Part shown: positions 24,701 to 35,944 of the stretch, in pieces
Layout: each line of letters begins with the position of its first letter
Position numbering within the stretch: position 1 is the stretch's first letter
NCBI RefSeq assembly: GCF_022376445.1
Contig: NW_025954972.1
Coordinates: 186,001-250,000, forward strand
Direction: 5' to 3'
Length of the DNA: 64,000 nucleotides
Source of the DNA: Fomitopsis serialis
Taxonomy: Eukaryota > Basidiomycota > Agaricomycetes > Polyporales > Fomitopsidaceae
Notes under the pieces: generated by a model
What the model was told of the DNA's origin: nothing
Database searches by the model: none
What the model saw: the letters and a program-made list of their open reading frames with translations, nothing else
Translations under genes and position numbers: made by a program

Positions 24701-26448
24701 GCCCATAGCTTGAAGAAAGGAAGACGTCTAATATTACTCAATCGAAAGAAGCTCCTTCGGCAAACTTCCCTGTCAGCGAGACTGAGCTCATCATCGCCGA
24801 TGATATATTCGAACATGGATCAAAGACTAAACTCAAGGGTCTCCGTGCCGCATCCGTGACTGCGCTCTGTATGTCCAAGCTGGGTTGTACACGACGCGAG
24901 GCCGAGAAGATGAGTAAAGGTGACGCACTCTCGAGGCTGCAGCAAGAAGTAAGTTCACAACCTCGTCACACCGCATCTGTATCACTCACAATTGGAAAGC
25001 GACATAAAAGAGGTATAACGGACGAAGACGGACGACTAGCTACGAGCCGGAGATCGCGGACCAGGGTCTTAGGTCAAAATACTCTGCGTCTCATCTGGGC
25101 AGAGATGCAGGATATAACATTGCCGTCTGAAGTCTCACGAGCGCCTTCAAAAGCAGGTGCTCCGGGTTCAGGGACCCTCTCAGCAGACGAGTGGCGGACG
25201 TTCTGTACCATCAACCTCGTCGTCACCTTGGGGTGGTCTTGGGGGACCCTTCCGAATAACAGGAGAGAGTATGCACTGTTCCGAAACTTCATGGACCTAG
25301 TCACTGCCGTCAAACTAGCGACAGCGAGGTCGGTGACTGAGAGAAGTCTATGGGAGATGCAGACGGCTATGCATCGCTACCTAACGAAGCTGCTAGAGCT
25401 GTTTCCGGGGACGACCATCAGTCCCTATCAACATATGTGCCTCGGCCACCTTCCTACAGTCCTCAAGACGCTGGGACCTGCGCATGCTATCTGGTGTTTC
25501 GTCTTCGAGCGTGCCAATTTCATTATGCAGAGGATCAAGACAAATAACCGGATAGGTATGCTCAACATTGAGGGAGAGAACTGAAGTGAATGCCATTGCT
25601 CATCACCCTTCGTAGAGGATCTTTCCGTCACTCTCCTCAATCGTTTCTGTACTCGACAGAACCTGCGGGCGCTATTTTCCCGTCTGACGCTTCCTCAAGC
25701 ACTGCATAAGATCATACCAACATACATGAAGACTTTCGAGTCCGACACTCGAGGAACCCTCAACGACATGCTCTCTCTCGACTCGAAGACAGATGCGGCT
25801 CTGGACAGCGGGGAAGACGAGGACGCCGACAAGAAGACTCGGCCGCACGCTCTCACGCGCGATGTCATTAATGCAGTGCAGACACGCGTGGGCCAAGCAA
25901 GCCGTCGTGCAGTCTCTATGAAGTCCGTGGAATATCTAGGTGTTCGATACAAGCCACATACGACGTCGCGGAACGACAGCGTGGTAGTGTTCAGAACAGG
26001 TAGCGATACAGAGTGGAGAGCCGGCCGCATCCGCGAGATATTCGCACAGGAAGAAGCTGTAGGCACAGATACAACGTCCGGACCCAGACAGTGGAGAACA
26101 TGGGTAATCGTCGAGGAGTATCGGCCCCTGGACCCACGTCATCGTGAATTCGACCCTTACAGGGACTTTCCCGTGGCTGGAGGGCGTCTATTCTACTCAG
26201 CCTTCATGCCCAAGTTGCTCGCCTTGACGGTCCACGACATCGTGTGTCATGCAGCAACAATCAATAGAACCTTGCCTGGGTCTGGCGATCAGTGTGTGCA
26301 TATCCTACCATTGGACAAGGTACGGCTCAACTTGATATCTATGGACGAGAGACTCACTCGCGTCCATGCCAGTGGTGACGTGATAGCTGCAAATGACCGT
26401 CGTCTCTCTGATTTGCACTGTTTCGTATCTCTGCTCATACGTCAATGA
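21705..26448 (+). mobile_element. CACTA/Plavaka-like transposon protein (tnp2 type), intact frame
   Basis: Eight exons (21705-21876, 21936-22490, 22542-24046, 24095-24358, 24413-24655, 24709-24948, 25000-25555, 25616-26448) sum to 4,368 bases, giving 1,455 residues with every junction in phase. The amino end has a CDCMRC cysteine motif and GKVYGRKEFYAH, common in basidiomycete transposon proteins. The tnp2-like core includes CSHCFLKLDDINNLEWW and DPVKFTAIDPMHALLLGLLH. Downstream are SAP-like helices (GRIGKLRNRLLKL). Next comes a segment like the domain after tnp2 in such elements (SPYQHMCLGHLPTVLKTLGP, then FERANFIMQRIKTNNRI). The carboxy third (DTEWRAGRIREIFAQEE) may be a BAH- or chromo-like module. 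It would act in the nucleus on element ends. No inverted repeats were found, so it may be an immobile or domesticated copy. The short intron after exon 5 uses a GTCTGT donor, the weakest call. Confidence 0.8.
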
Positions 26449-26616
26449 AATCTCACGATAAATGTGATTCATTCACAGTACGGTACTACGGTTTATGCTA
26501 CACCCTGTATTATACGTCAAAGGTAATGTCCCATTGCTCGATCCTCGTTTAGATACCGCATATCCCTTTCGTCATGCATCCTCCTCCTTTTCATCAGATT
26601 CGCCGTGAACACGTAC

Positions 26617-27897
26617 TCAATACAAGCACGTCGAATCAGGCGAGCCCCAGTTGGTCAAAACTTGGAACACTACCTCCTCGATCTTGAGCGAGTGCACGGC
26701 GTCGTCGACCGGGAAGGTCTGAATATGCTGCGTTTCCAAGATATTGTATTCCAGCTCAGCGATAGGAACGGCCTTGAAGCCGGTGGGTATCGCAGATCGG
26801 ATCGGAAACATATGCTTGACCCGGGTCGCGATGCCGGTCACTACCGATGCAGAGGCAGGTAGAATAGCCCATACAAGGACAGATCGTGGCGCTGTACGAG
26901 AATCGCGGTCGAGCGATGAAGGCAAGTGGTCAATTGTTACGTTCCTGACGCGGACGGGGTCCGAGAGCTTGATCCCGATATACCCAGATGAGCCGCCCAT
27001 GGACCAGCAACTGCCGGGTTGCAGGTTGCGCGTCAGGACCGTGGAGGGCGAAAACCTCTTCTCTCCGGACGCGGAAGAGTAAGCGAACAGTCTTTCTGCG
27101 ATTCCTCGAGTGTCGTAGGTCCGGGACGTCAGCTCCTTGATAAATCTTGCACCAGCAGCGTAACTGGCGAAATCTCGAAGTCCGAGGTCGTCTTGCGATG
27201 CACGGAGAAGTCGCATGTCTATCTCCATCGCGATGCGCTCCAAGGTCACCGAATTCACGGAGCCCACCGGCATACAAAGCGTGGAGGGTAGGAATTGGTG
27301 AGCGCGCTCCGGGATATGTATCTCGTAGCGACACAAGACCTGCACCAAGAGACCGACCAAAAGAATGGAAGCGGCGCCGCCGAGCATTACAATGATGCAC
27401 TGCCTGGCGATGAGACAAGCAGCGACGATCATGTTGAAGAAGAGCTTGAGGAAGAGACGGGGACCTGTGACGAGCATTGCATCAACAGAAAGGAAGGGTG
27501 CGCGGTCCGGCATGTTCGACGAGGGAGCGGCTACAACAGTCCCAACGTCTTGGGGGCCGCGCCGTTCAATACCAGAAACGGCTGGTGCGGGGCCAGACGG
27601 AGGATCACTGTGACCTTGGATGTGCGCATACGGCGGTAAACCGGGCGCTAGGTGATCTCGGTCGGCTTGCCTTGCCGTCTGGGTGAATGACAGACCTTCA
27701 TATGGCGCGTCATCGACATTCAGTGGCACAGCTGAGGCATTAGCGAAGTTGTCGAAGTCCTGTGCACCTGGAGAGGAGTCCTTCAGTATGAAGTCGTGAT
27801 GTTCTAATGATGAGCTGCCTACGTCCGTAGTGCGGTGCATATTGGTGTAACCGCTCGGAGGGATTACCCCGAAAATCGTCGAAGACACTGTAGCCAC
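26617..27897 (-). CDS. SUN-domain (Sad1/UNC-84) protein, C-terminally truncated
   Basis: This is a single 426-codon exon. An acidic, Pro-rich amino part comes first. A membrane segment follows at about residues 150-195 (MIVAACLIARQCIIVMLGG, then ASILLVGLLVQVLC). After a spacer comes the SUN domain, about residue 245 to the end (FASYAAGARFIKELTSRTY, PGSCWSMGGSSGYIGIKL, VRNVTIDHLPSSL, PSDSTCLY-like end). SUN proteins sit in the inner nuclear membrane and form LINC complexes with KASH partners. The domain normally ends CLYRFRVHG. Here CLY is followed by TGA and then, still in frame, VRVHGESDEKEEDA and a second stop at 26572. A single CGA-to-TGA change would explain the lost last strand. The gene faces away from the transposon and its 3' end lies 169 bases from it. 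Confidence 0.85.
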   Translation of the reverse strand: MATVSSTIFGVIPPSGYTNMHRTTDVGSSSLEHHDFILKDSSPGAQDFDNFANASAVPLNVDDAPYEGLSFTQTARQADRDHLAPGLPPYAHIQGHSDPPSGPAPAVSGIERRGPQDVGTVVAAPSSNMPDRAPFLSVDAMLVTGPRLFLKLFFNMIVAACLIARQCIIVMLGGAASILLVGLLVQVLCRYEIHIPERAHQFLPSTLCMPVGSVNSVTLERIAMEIDMRLLRASQDDLGLRDFASYAAGARFIKELTSRTYDTRGIAERLFAYSSASGEKRFSPSTVLTRNLQPGSCWSMGGSSGYIGIKLSDPVRVRNVTIDHLPSSLDRDSRTAPRSVLVWAILPASASVVTGIATRVKHMFPIRSAIPTGFKAVPIAELEYNILETQHIQTFPVDDAVHSLKIEEVVFQVLTNWGSPDSTCLY

Positions 27898-28675
27898 GTA
27901 GCGTAGCGGTCCCCGAGATCCCTGCCTGTATGACGCACTGAGTCAGTTCACGCTCGCGTCTCCACAATGGTAAGAGACGCCCACCGACTGATTACCGTGC
28001 ACCTTCTCATACGAGGGTGTTCGCTTCCGGAAGCGGTTGCGGACCGGGCCTGTTGTCTGTTCCATGTATGAAGCCGTACAGACTTGGATGCTGAGCGCTG
28101 AGCTTACACACTTACAGACGTCCGTATTTATATGGTTGCCCCTAGATGGGATCATCGAAGAGGACAAGAACGAGCGGAAGCGTCAGGATACGGTTACAAT
28201 ATGGTGGCGAGCCATGGCATGTCCCATTCAAGCACTCTTAGGGCGTTCGGTCCACCATTGTGGACAGCGGCCTCAGCCGGGGTCGCGGCGGCAGTGGGTG
28301 CGGTTGCCTAATTAGTAACAGTATTCCCATGGCAGTACATGCTTAGCGCTCAGGTCGGTTGCACAGCGCAAGTCTTGCGCACGTCCTTCTCCTCCACAGT
28401 CCGTCCGGACTCGACGCTGGATGCCCATTCACCACGCGAGATGCAATGTGTAGCTGGAACTCTGTACGTAGCCGTTCAAGATAGGTGTCACTCATAGAGG
28501 TTCGTGGATATGACTGCGAAACTGGCAGAGATCCATCGGTACGGCGCGTGGTGCTCATTGGTTAGTCGATGTACAATGCAAGCCCGAGACTCAAACTGAG
28601 GCCATGCACATCTGTACGGATCCCTCTACTTGACGTCTTTGCCTCAGTCCCGCTTCACTCCATCAGCAGAAGGGT
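27898..28675. other. Intergenic region between divergent genes
   Basis: It separates the outward-facing SUN gene and the gene at 28676 and presumably holds both promoters. No coding exon with usable splice sites was identified. Confidence 0.4.
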
Positions 28676-29327
28676 ATGGACTTGTCAAACGAGAGGGTAA
28701 TCCTCACGTATGCACCACTAGACCCTGCTGCCTTGCCTGGAGATGGCTTTTACCTTCAGGTTGTCGCTTGCATCGTGAGTCGCGTCTTCGAATGCCCAAG
28801 CCTTTGTCTCATAAGCAGCATAGCGTCGCACGGTGTTGGAGCAGACGCCTACCTACTTGTTAATAACGCCAGATCCATACGAAGAATTTACCCCGTTGCC
28901 TTTCGACGATCCAGAGTGGGACAGTGATACTGGTGATGAGGTCCACAACGCGCAGGAAAACGAACATGGTGTGTCATTGTTTGACCTGGAACAGCGAAGT
29001 CTGGAGCGGCAAGCTGGCACAGCGGCCGCTGAGGCCAATGTGATTAGTGTCGATGAAGGTAGTGCCACACGTTTCGATCTTGATGTGAACAGCAATGACA
29101 TAGTTTGCATAGATACTCCTGAAGAAGAAGGTGCTGAGGAAGAGGGTGGCGACGCAGCCTTGTGGAATATGATATGTCCTGCTAGCTTGGGTGCGTGCAT
29201 TGCTCGTCTTGCATTTACGATGGCTGACAAGCGGCGAAGAGCACTTGCAGAAGCACCCTTCCGACGTCGCGGGCGCAAAGGAAGTCTACATAGTGCGAGT
29301 TCCATACCGCGTAAGACCCCACGATGA
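28676..29327 (+). CDS. Conserved hypothetical protein, paralogue of the left-edge gene
   Basis: Exon 1 (28676-28774) encodes 33 residues starting MDLSNERVILTYAPLDP and ends at GTGAGT. Exon 2 starts at about 28842 in phase and reads QTPTYLLITPDPYEEFTPL then DDPEWDSDTGDE. It is acidic (CIDTPEEEGAEEEGGD) and ends with a basic tail (FRRRGRKGSLHSASSI). Total about 194 residues. No signal peptide or membrane helix is seen. Its head and intron position match the minus-strand gene at 1-315, so they belong to one family. The acidic body and basic tail suggest a nuclear protein, but that is inference. Confidence 0.6.
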
Positions 29328-30416
29328 CTGTATGCCGCTCGTATGGGATCTCTGATTAGGCCTCAGATTTCAGATAATTGGTCAATCCGCCTCTTCGTTC
29401 GGCAGGATGTCGATGGCATATCCAAGGTTCGGATCCTGAATCCCCCCCTTCGGTCGTGGGCGAGTAGCTGGACAGACTGAGTACGTACGGCCAACCATAC
29501 TCATGTTCCGGACGCTGTCTCATCCGATTTAGTGATACATTGTACAACTTCCTTATCACGCTCGAACTCTGTTCTCCGCGATGAGCTCCACCCAGGATTG
29601 TTGTACTTCCCGGTGCCATAAGGACATGCAAGGGCTTGTAAGTCGCAGACGACTCCGTTGGGCTCGCCTGCCCGTACGCCCGTGCCCAACGCATTCACAC
29701 ACCCGCCTATCGGTGTGTGCATTCGGGCTTCCGCTATTCTGCCCACCTGTCTGCTTACCCGCACATCCTGCCACTCGCTCGCTCGCCTGGCTGCCTTACC
29801 CGCCCCATCTTTGCTCGCTCGCCTTCCCCTTAGCCACTCGGCCGCTTGTCCGTTTGCTCGCGCGCACCACCTGGTAGCTGTGTGCTCTGCCGCCATGACA
29901 ATGAGCGATGGTTTATTTGATCTCGTTTATCTCTCTCACCGTCTTAAAAAATTTACGCAGGTGCGAAGGCCGCGCGATGCGTATTGGCTGACCGCTTCCA
30001 CTTAGCAAGGTCAGAGACGATCCTCGAAATGAGGCTATAGAACCCAGTGCTACGGTACGGGGTGACGAAGTAAATCAAAGAACTGAGACGCAAGGGCATT
30101 CCTCTCATGGCATGGTCATCTTAGGGGTGCGAGATGGGATCTGGACGCTGCAGCCCTGGTGAAGTACGTCGTCCAAGAGCTTGCTTCACGGCCAAGTACG
30201 CAGCTCTTCCTGCGACATCGTACCCTAACTCTCTAGCAAGCGATAAAGATCTTTTACACCTCAGCGACTGCGACCTTTGCCTCCTGCTCTACTCGACGGA
30301 GCTCTTGCGAGTGGGCAGCTCGTGCTGCTCCAACGTCGCTAACTCAACAACGTCGCCAGCTCAAGCGGAGCGGGCGCTATGTACGCAGATCGATAGCAAC
30401 GTGCGATCACAACACA
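29328..30416. other. Low-complexity region, no supported gene
   Basis: The stretch 29,640-29,870 is pyrimidine-rich with CTCGCTCGCT-like runs, similar in kind to 44.15-44.39 kb and 61.9 kb. Open frames across it are Pro/Leu/Ser- or Arg-rich and not convincing. The part next to 30,417 should hold the promoter of the following gene. Confidence 0.4.
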
Positions 30417-31349
30417 ATGCATTCGCGGTATGTACTAGTACTTTCCTTTCTTGGTCCCCTTTGTGTCGATGGAATACTTAGCCCAGCTCTTGTATCGGCC
30501 ACACAAACATTTGTTACGCTCACGGGCAGCCACACACTGGAGCTCATCTGTGCGATGCCGTCTTCGTCGCAGCCACTCTTTGTACGGCAGTTCGATGGAC
30601 GCATGTTGTGAGTCACCCTTCCGTTGGCTGAACGTAGACATTCACTGACGTGAGTGGCATATGCATAGACAGTACAAGGTCTTGCTCTGCGTGAAGTTGA
30701 CGAACTGCCTAGCTGCGAGCCGGCCTGGCATGTTCACTGGCCCCGAGCAAGAAGGGACGATGCTGGTTGTTCAGCTACCGGACCCGGGAATGTGTGAGGA
30801 TCTCATTCGATTGTGCGTTCACTTCGTCTCTCATCGCAGGTACCGGTTTAGATGGCATCCTACTGAATTTCCTGAACCATGAAACCGGGCGGCAGGTGTA
30901 CTTCAAAACCCTCATTACTCCACTGGTTCATTTCGTTATCTACGAGGTAAGCCACTTAACGTGATGGCATCTGCGATGTACATTAATACGATGAGCAGCA
31001 ACAAATGACGATTCGTTGGAAGGCTACTGTCCCTGTCCATAGTCATTATTTGACCGCCCTGGAAAACCGTGAAGACTTCTGGTCCGTCTTACGATGCCTC
31101 GGAGACTGCAAGGCGGACGTGCAACGCCGACAAGCTGCAACGATAGAGCACTTGAAGTCCCTCGAACGCACCTTCAACGCCATAGCAGGAACTCGACTGG
31201 ATGTAGTATTCCAAGATATAGGCAAGCCGGTACACGTCTCGCTTCTCAATCGCTGCCTATTCATGGTGGCGGGATGGATATGGGTTCTGATCGACATCCT
31301 TGCTTCCGCATACAATTCCCTACGCCGCAACGGGCAGGAGTCATCGTGA
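30417..31349 (+). CDS. Hypothetical membrane protein with signal peptide
   Basis: Four exons (30417-30607, 30669-30793, 30840-30946, 30999-31349) sum to 774 bases in phase, 257 residues. The amino end is a likely signal peptide (MHSRYVLVLSFLGPLCVDG). The ectodomain is beta-rich with four or five cysteines (LLCVKLTNCLAAS). A charged helical stem follows (RRQAATIEHLKSLERTFNAI). Near the end is one membrane helix (CLFMVAGWIWVLIDILASAY) with a short basic tail. This fits a type I membrane protein of the secretory pathway. Intron 2 uses the donor inside ATGTGTGAG; other choices give a stop. No family is recognised. Confidence 0.55.
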
Positions 31350-31624
31350 GGTCTGGATTTCTGGGCGAGTCCATGTCTAATTGCCGGCGTCTGTATGACG
31401 AAGAGTGCCATGCCATCGTACCCTCACTGTATTGTATATGCGCATCTCATGGGCACTTGAATTATGGTACTATTGGTTCAAAACCGTCATGTATGTTCTA
31501 TGCGCGTTTGCTCCGTCAAGTTGCAACGACTCCCTATGAATGTCGATTTCGATCTCACGTTGCTGTCACTCAATCTCAGCACCTGTGGCTTGGCGTCGCG
31601 CCTGTAAGCGCCATTCACTTTAAA

Positions 31625-31990
31625 CGGTTGCGCGCGCGTATCGCCTTCCGTGTCCCGACGAATGTCTCCGTCGTCGACCTGGAGGAGGAGGTCGCTCGAG
31701 TCGCTCGACATTCCCGCCTCGTCACGTGAGGTGATCCAAGCCGCCGCAAGTCGCTCGACCGCGGGCGCCGGGCGGCGGCATCATCGCGCACACGGGCAAG
31801 GAGGTCCACCAATCTCATCGGCAATAACCACCCATCTATCTTCGACACGGACGTGGGCATCCAGTTCACGCTCACGTTCGTCAAGCTGATGGCGTGGTAC
31901 GGCAACGATTGGAGCTACTCCAAGCGCGTCTGCGACCTCCTTGCGTACGCCGCGGCGGATAGCTCTGTCGCTCCAAGGGCCCGACGCCAG
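31625..31990 (+). pseudogene. GAPDH carboxy-terminal pseudogene fragment
   Basis: Two pieces match the glyceraldehyde-3-phosphate dehydrogenase catalytic domain in order. The first is IAFRVPTNVSVVDL (31,640), then a scrambled helix region (EVIQAAA). The second, after frame changes, is [18 protein letters not shown] with [19 protein letters not shown] and [10 protein letters not shown] (31,810-31,960). The family normally reads SWYDNEWGYS where this has [10 protein letters not shown]. The active-site half and the whole NAD-binding domain are absent. It is a decayed copy of the last quarter of the gene, useless as an enzyme. Confidence 0.8.
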
Positions 31991-32334
31991 ACCGACCTGG
32001 TGCGTACTAGGGCGCATCACAGCGGGTGACTTCAATTGAGGCAGCGGGCACTTCTACTAGCGCCCCTGACTTCTACTGTGAACGGCGACTTTTACTCGTG
32101 CCCCCGACTTTTACTTCAAGAGCTTTGGTATATATACTCCCAAATCCGGCATGCCCTACCGCCCTCTTCGCGGTCACGACCTTGCCGCGCTCTGCTCCTC
32201 CCGCATGGAATCCCCACCTCTGCACGAGGAGGATGCAGCTTCGCAAGCTCCTACAGAGTGATGTGAGTGTACGGCTTTGGCTACGAAGACGCGCGTTGAG
32301 TGCTCTCATCCTCATTCTTCACACTATCTAATGC

Positions 32335-32712
32335 GTGCTGCTCGAGCTCTCGGCCGACCCTATGAGGAGGTGCAGCACTGTGGACTACATCATCGCGCTC
32401 TTGCTCAAGTCCCCGTTCAGCCGTCTGGACAGCACCACACTCAAGGACCCTCTATCATATATCATCGTTGAGTCAAACGGTGGTCCCCGGGCTCGAGCGC
32501 CGTTCATACAGTCTGGCCAGCCACTTCTCTCACCTATCCTCAACAGGCTGAGTATCGCACGGAGTGATATGATGGGCGGCCCAGCGCCTTCGAACGGGGT
32601 CACCAGCACTGTACGACGCACGTCGTCCTTCGCCAACGCGCTCAAGAGTCTTACGAGTAACATTGCCTTCCGACTAAGGACAATGGCCGTTTGTCGCCGC
32701 GCCCTGCATTGA
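32335..32712 (+). pseudogene. Unassigned conserved-looking fragment
   Basis: A plus-strand frame reads LELSADPMRRCSTVDYIIAL, then LDSTTLKDPLSYIIVESNGG and GQPLLSPILNRLSIARSD. It has the codon and residue pattern of a real globular protein, but no start or splice context. The same frame is broken by a stop just upstream (LILHTI then TAA). I cannot name the family. It is probably another gene fragment in this stretch. Confidence 0.35.
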
Positions 32713-33759
32713 CTGGTGAATACCCGCCATTTGGTAATATCATACGTGTTGCTTACCATGTTCATCAGCGAACGTCCCTGAGATTGAACGAAGTCTTCGT
32801 GAGACCTGAGCGAGGTCCCGTAGGATCACAAATGACACTCTCACCATCGGCACTCGAGCCTGTCGATGTTGTGGCATCTGTCTTCTCCTCGGCATCCACA
32901 CCAGCATATTAGCACCCCTGCTCTAGCCCAGTAGAGGCCGTTCACCCGCACTCATCCTGTGCTGTCGACGAGGTCGAGGACCTATTCGAAGAGGCCATCG
33001 ACCGTCGCACCGAAACTTGCATCAGCGCCCGTTGAGATATCGCCGCCGCTCTCAACGCGGCTCGGCTCGGCTCTGGGTAACGCTCGTCGGAGACAGACAA
33101 GCTACGGTACGTAACTTAGTCATGGTCGGGCCCGGTGTCGTGGTGGTGCGAGGCGTAGCGGTCGGGCCCAGCTTCCTGTCAAGTCGTTGTAGTTGCAATC
33201 GTCGTCGGGGCCGCTGCTCGCGTCCGAGTCAGACTCGGGCGCGCTCGAAGTCCACGCCAATATTGAATATGGGCGATGGCGTCGCTTCCGAAGGGGGCTG
33301 CAGGTAAGTCTGCGAACCTATCAACGAAATGCGCGGGTTCGGGCATCGAGGACCTTTATCCGGCTCCGTCCCATTGGCAGCGGAAGGCACCGCGGAAGGC
33401 CCGTGTACGTAGAACTGATAGTGGGCACCGGCAACATGACTGCGAAAGGTTGTGGAGAGCTGGTATCGCCAGGAATAGCGAGAATATCAAGCTTGGGAAG
33501 GGTACACGGTGGAGTCCCAGTCAGAGGCCATTGGGACGGTCTGTGGGGAGACTCGGACTGCGGTACGTTTTCGTTGTGATACATTCTCACTGTGGTACAT
33601 AGTACATACACTATGCAACCTATAATACACACCGCGCATTGCACATACATGCACACCCCTCAAACAGTGTACATCGCCAGGCTACTTTTGATTCATGTCA
33701 GTTGACTGACTTTCGACGGATGAGGCACACTTACATCTTTGAGCCCCACATCCCAAGCA
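32713..33759. other. Region without a supported gene
   Basis: Short open frames on both strands (for example minus 33,321-33,656) have no recognised motif. The 33,580-33,660 stretch is AC-rich and may be a 3' untranslated or simple-sequence region. Confidence 0.35.
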
Positions 33760-34469
33760 TCAGACCATAGGACGATCGATATGGTAAGGTATTCCGAACA
33801 ACATGCGTGGGTTGATGACCTGGACCGCTAGCAGCACGACGTAAGGCTGAACAGAGCCGGCCATCCTCTCCATCCGATCTCTCTGCGCTTGCATCTCCGA
33901 GGCGAATTTCTTTCCGAAGCCGACAGCAGGAAGATCGTCCCAGGACACGAGGGCGTGAGATGCCACTCGTATGCGGTCGCACTTCCGTGTTTGCATCGGG
34001 TTGTGCTCGACAACCATGTGGAACGCAAACTTCTTGCGGGCATCAGGGAGACCAGTGGACCTTATCACTGAAGCTACGAGGTCCGTGACGGAAGGGTTGT
34101 TACCAAACCAAGCATTTACATCATGCAGCAAATTCGCGTCTGCTGGAGTCTGCTGGATATGGCGAAGTCTGGTGCATTCCAGCTTGTGATGGCCCCAGTC
34201 CTTCCTTTGGCAGGTCTTCGACTATTGGTGGGTCAAAGAAGAAGAGATGAAGGTAAGCACGCTTTGCAAGACGAAAGATGCGGCGTACGTACACAATATC
34301 GGGCAATTTCACATCCTTTACACCGCTTCAGGGCACAGTCCAAGTCCGATTTGTGGCATTGCGGTTCGTTGCACAAATACTTGTGACGACCAGCCGTAGA
34401 GCTCGACATTTGAGGAGTGGCGTATTGTGGCGACCACAGACAAGTACTGGTGGTCGTTATATGCGGCAT
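33760..34469 (-). CDS. MYND-type zinc finger protein
   Basis: Two exons (34469-34293 and 34221-33760) join in phase across a 71-base intron that splits the finger. The finger reads CNEPQCHKSDLDCALKRC, CKGCEIARYC, then SKTCQRKDWGHHKLEC. That supplies the C-x2-C, C-x3-C, H-x3-C spacing of MYND domains, which mediate protein contacts. The rest (NAWFGNNPSVTDLVASVIRS, RIRVASHALVSWDDLPAVGF) looks like the helical tail of basidiomycete MYND proteins. Length is 212 residues from ATG 34469; ATG at 34409-34412 (MSSSTAGRHKYLC) is an equally good start. The end at PYHIDRPMV is early, and another frame stays open a little longer, so a small truncation is possible. Role unknown; such proteins are abundant and lineage-expanded in Agaricomycetes. 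Confidence 0.7.
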
Positions 34470-35944
34470 TCGTCAGCGGCTCGTTCTCATTTCCCATTGT
34501 TGTCTTCAGAAGGCAATGATGGCGAGACGCCATGAAATAGCAATGCATTATCTGATGTGGACGATATCCTTACACGGGAAGTTAAATCATGTGTTCCAGC
34601 TAGGTCCATATCGTTAGGGCCGGTTGGGCCCCGCGCCTTTCGAACACATAGCGGCGGAGACCAGCGGGTTTGATATAGGTTGTTCGACCTCATATCCTAC
34701 ACACGGCGCTAGTGTGGATGAGGAGGAGTCCGACGACCTCCGCCCCTATACTACGCACTTTTTGTGCGGGGCCTGGCAACGATGTGGACTTAGCTGTCAC
34801 GTTGTCGCCCTCGCCGTGTTCTTCTGCCAATATTATGATAGTGAGTGTAGCTTTTTATGGTGCCAGTAGTGCGCCGCACTGCTCACGCGCCCTCGCCTCC
34901 TCCAGCCGTCACATAGACGCGCTCACGCTCTTCCTTTTGCATACCCGCTCCATCCACGCCAAATATCCGTGGCTGTACCTATATCCACGCGAGTCCGCAC
35001 CCTGGCCATCCCGCTCCGTCGAGAGCAGTGCGTAGGACAGGCGAGCGAGCGACGCGATCACAAGATGGGCCATGCGAGACCTTGGATGAGGTGAATAATC
35101 GTCGCCGAAACTGAACTGGGTACGAGCAACGCTTGGCTCACACATGTCGCCATTCAGAACCACTCGATCTATTGGCGGCAGTGCGACGACGACGTTTGAC
35201 TCAAGCGTTTTCGATGATTGCGTAGACTGCGGGCCTGATGGTCGCATGCAGAGTGCATTGGTGGATTCTGTTCACATTGTCGCCCCCGCCGTGTTCTTTT
35301 GTTAACACAGGACGCGCGCACGCTATGTCGACTGCCCGCCCGTTTTATTCACCCCTCCCACCGACGATTTGCGCAGGCTCGGTGTCGTCTCTTCCTCCCG
35401 CCATGCGCTTGATGAACCTGCTGCGAGCTCCTGTCGCGTGACACCATCTCCCTCGAGCCAGCGGTCATCTCGGCAATGTACTGCGCAGATTGGGTGCTCC
35501 TTTCACCCTCTCCCCAGCTTTCGGGTAGCCTCGAATTCACCGTCGGACGTCCTCCGCCTTTTCCGCCCAATTGCCGCGACGAAACCGGAGCCATTCCGCC
35601 CGGCCTGCTATCTTCGAGGATACCATACGTGGGCGTCGCCCTGTCTACGAGCGCAGGTACTCTGAATCACCTTCACTCGTTGAACGACACGGCCATCGAC
35701 CGAGACGAACGGTTCGCTGACCCCGAGGAGGCGCGCCGTGGGTAACGCCCGGCCGATCCAATCGGGCGCTCACACATCGATCGACGGGCTCCTATTTAGA
35801 ACCTTGGATGCTTACCGCCGTCGCACAAGCGACGTAGCACGACCGACTCGGGCTCTTCATTGTCGGGGGGGGCACTGTTCTCCTGTTCTCCCGATGCGGA
35901 CGACAACATCGCATCTACCACCCCTCGTACACGCATACTCGTAC
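34470..35944. other. Region without a supported gene
   Basis: A CAC(G/A)TTGTCGCC(C/T)-like word, extending to GCCGTGTTCTTTTG, occurs twice (about 34,800 and 35,275). A long plus frame at 35,370-35,745 is Ser/Pro-rich and may be decayed upstream sequence of the kinase fragment. No gene model is supported. Confidence 0.35.
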
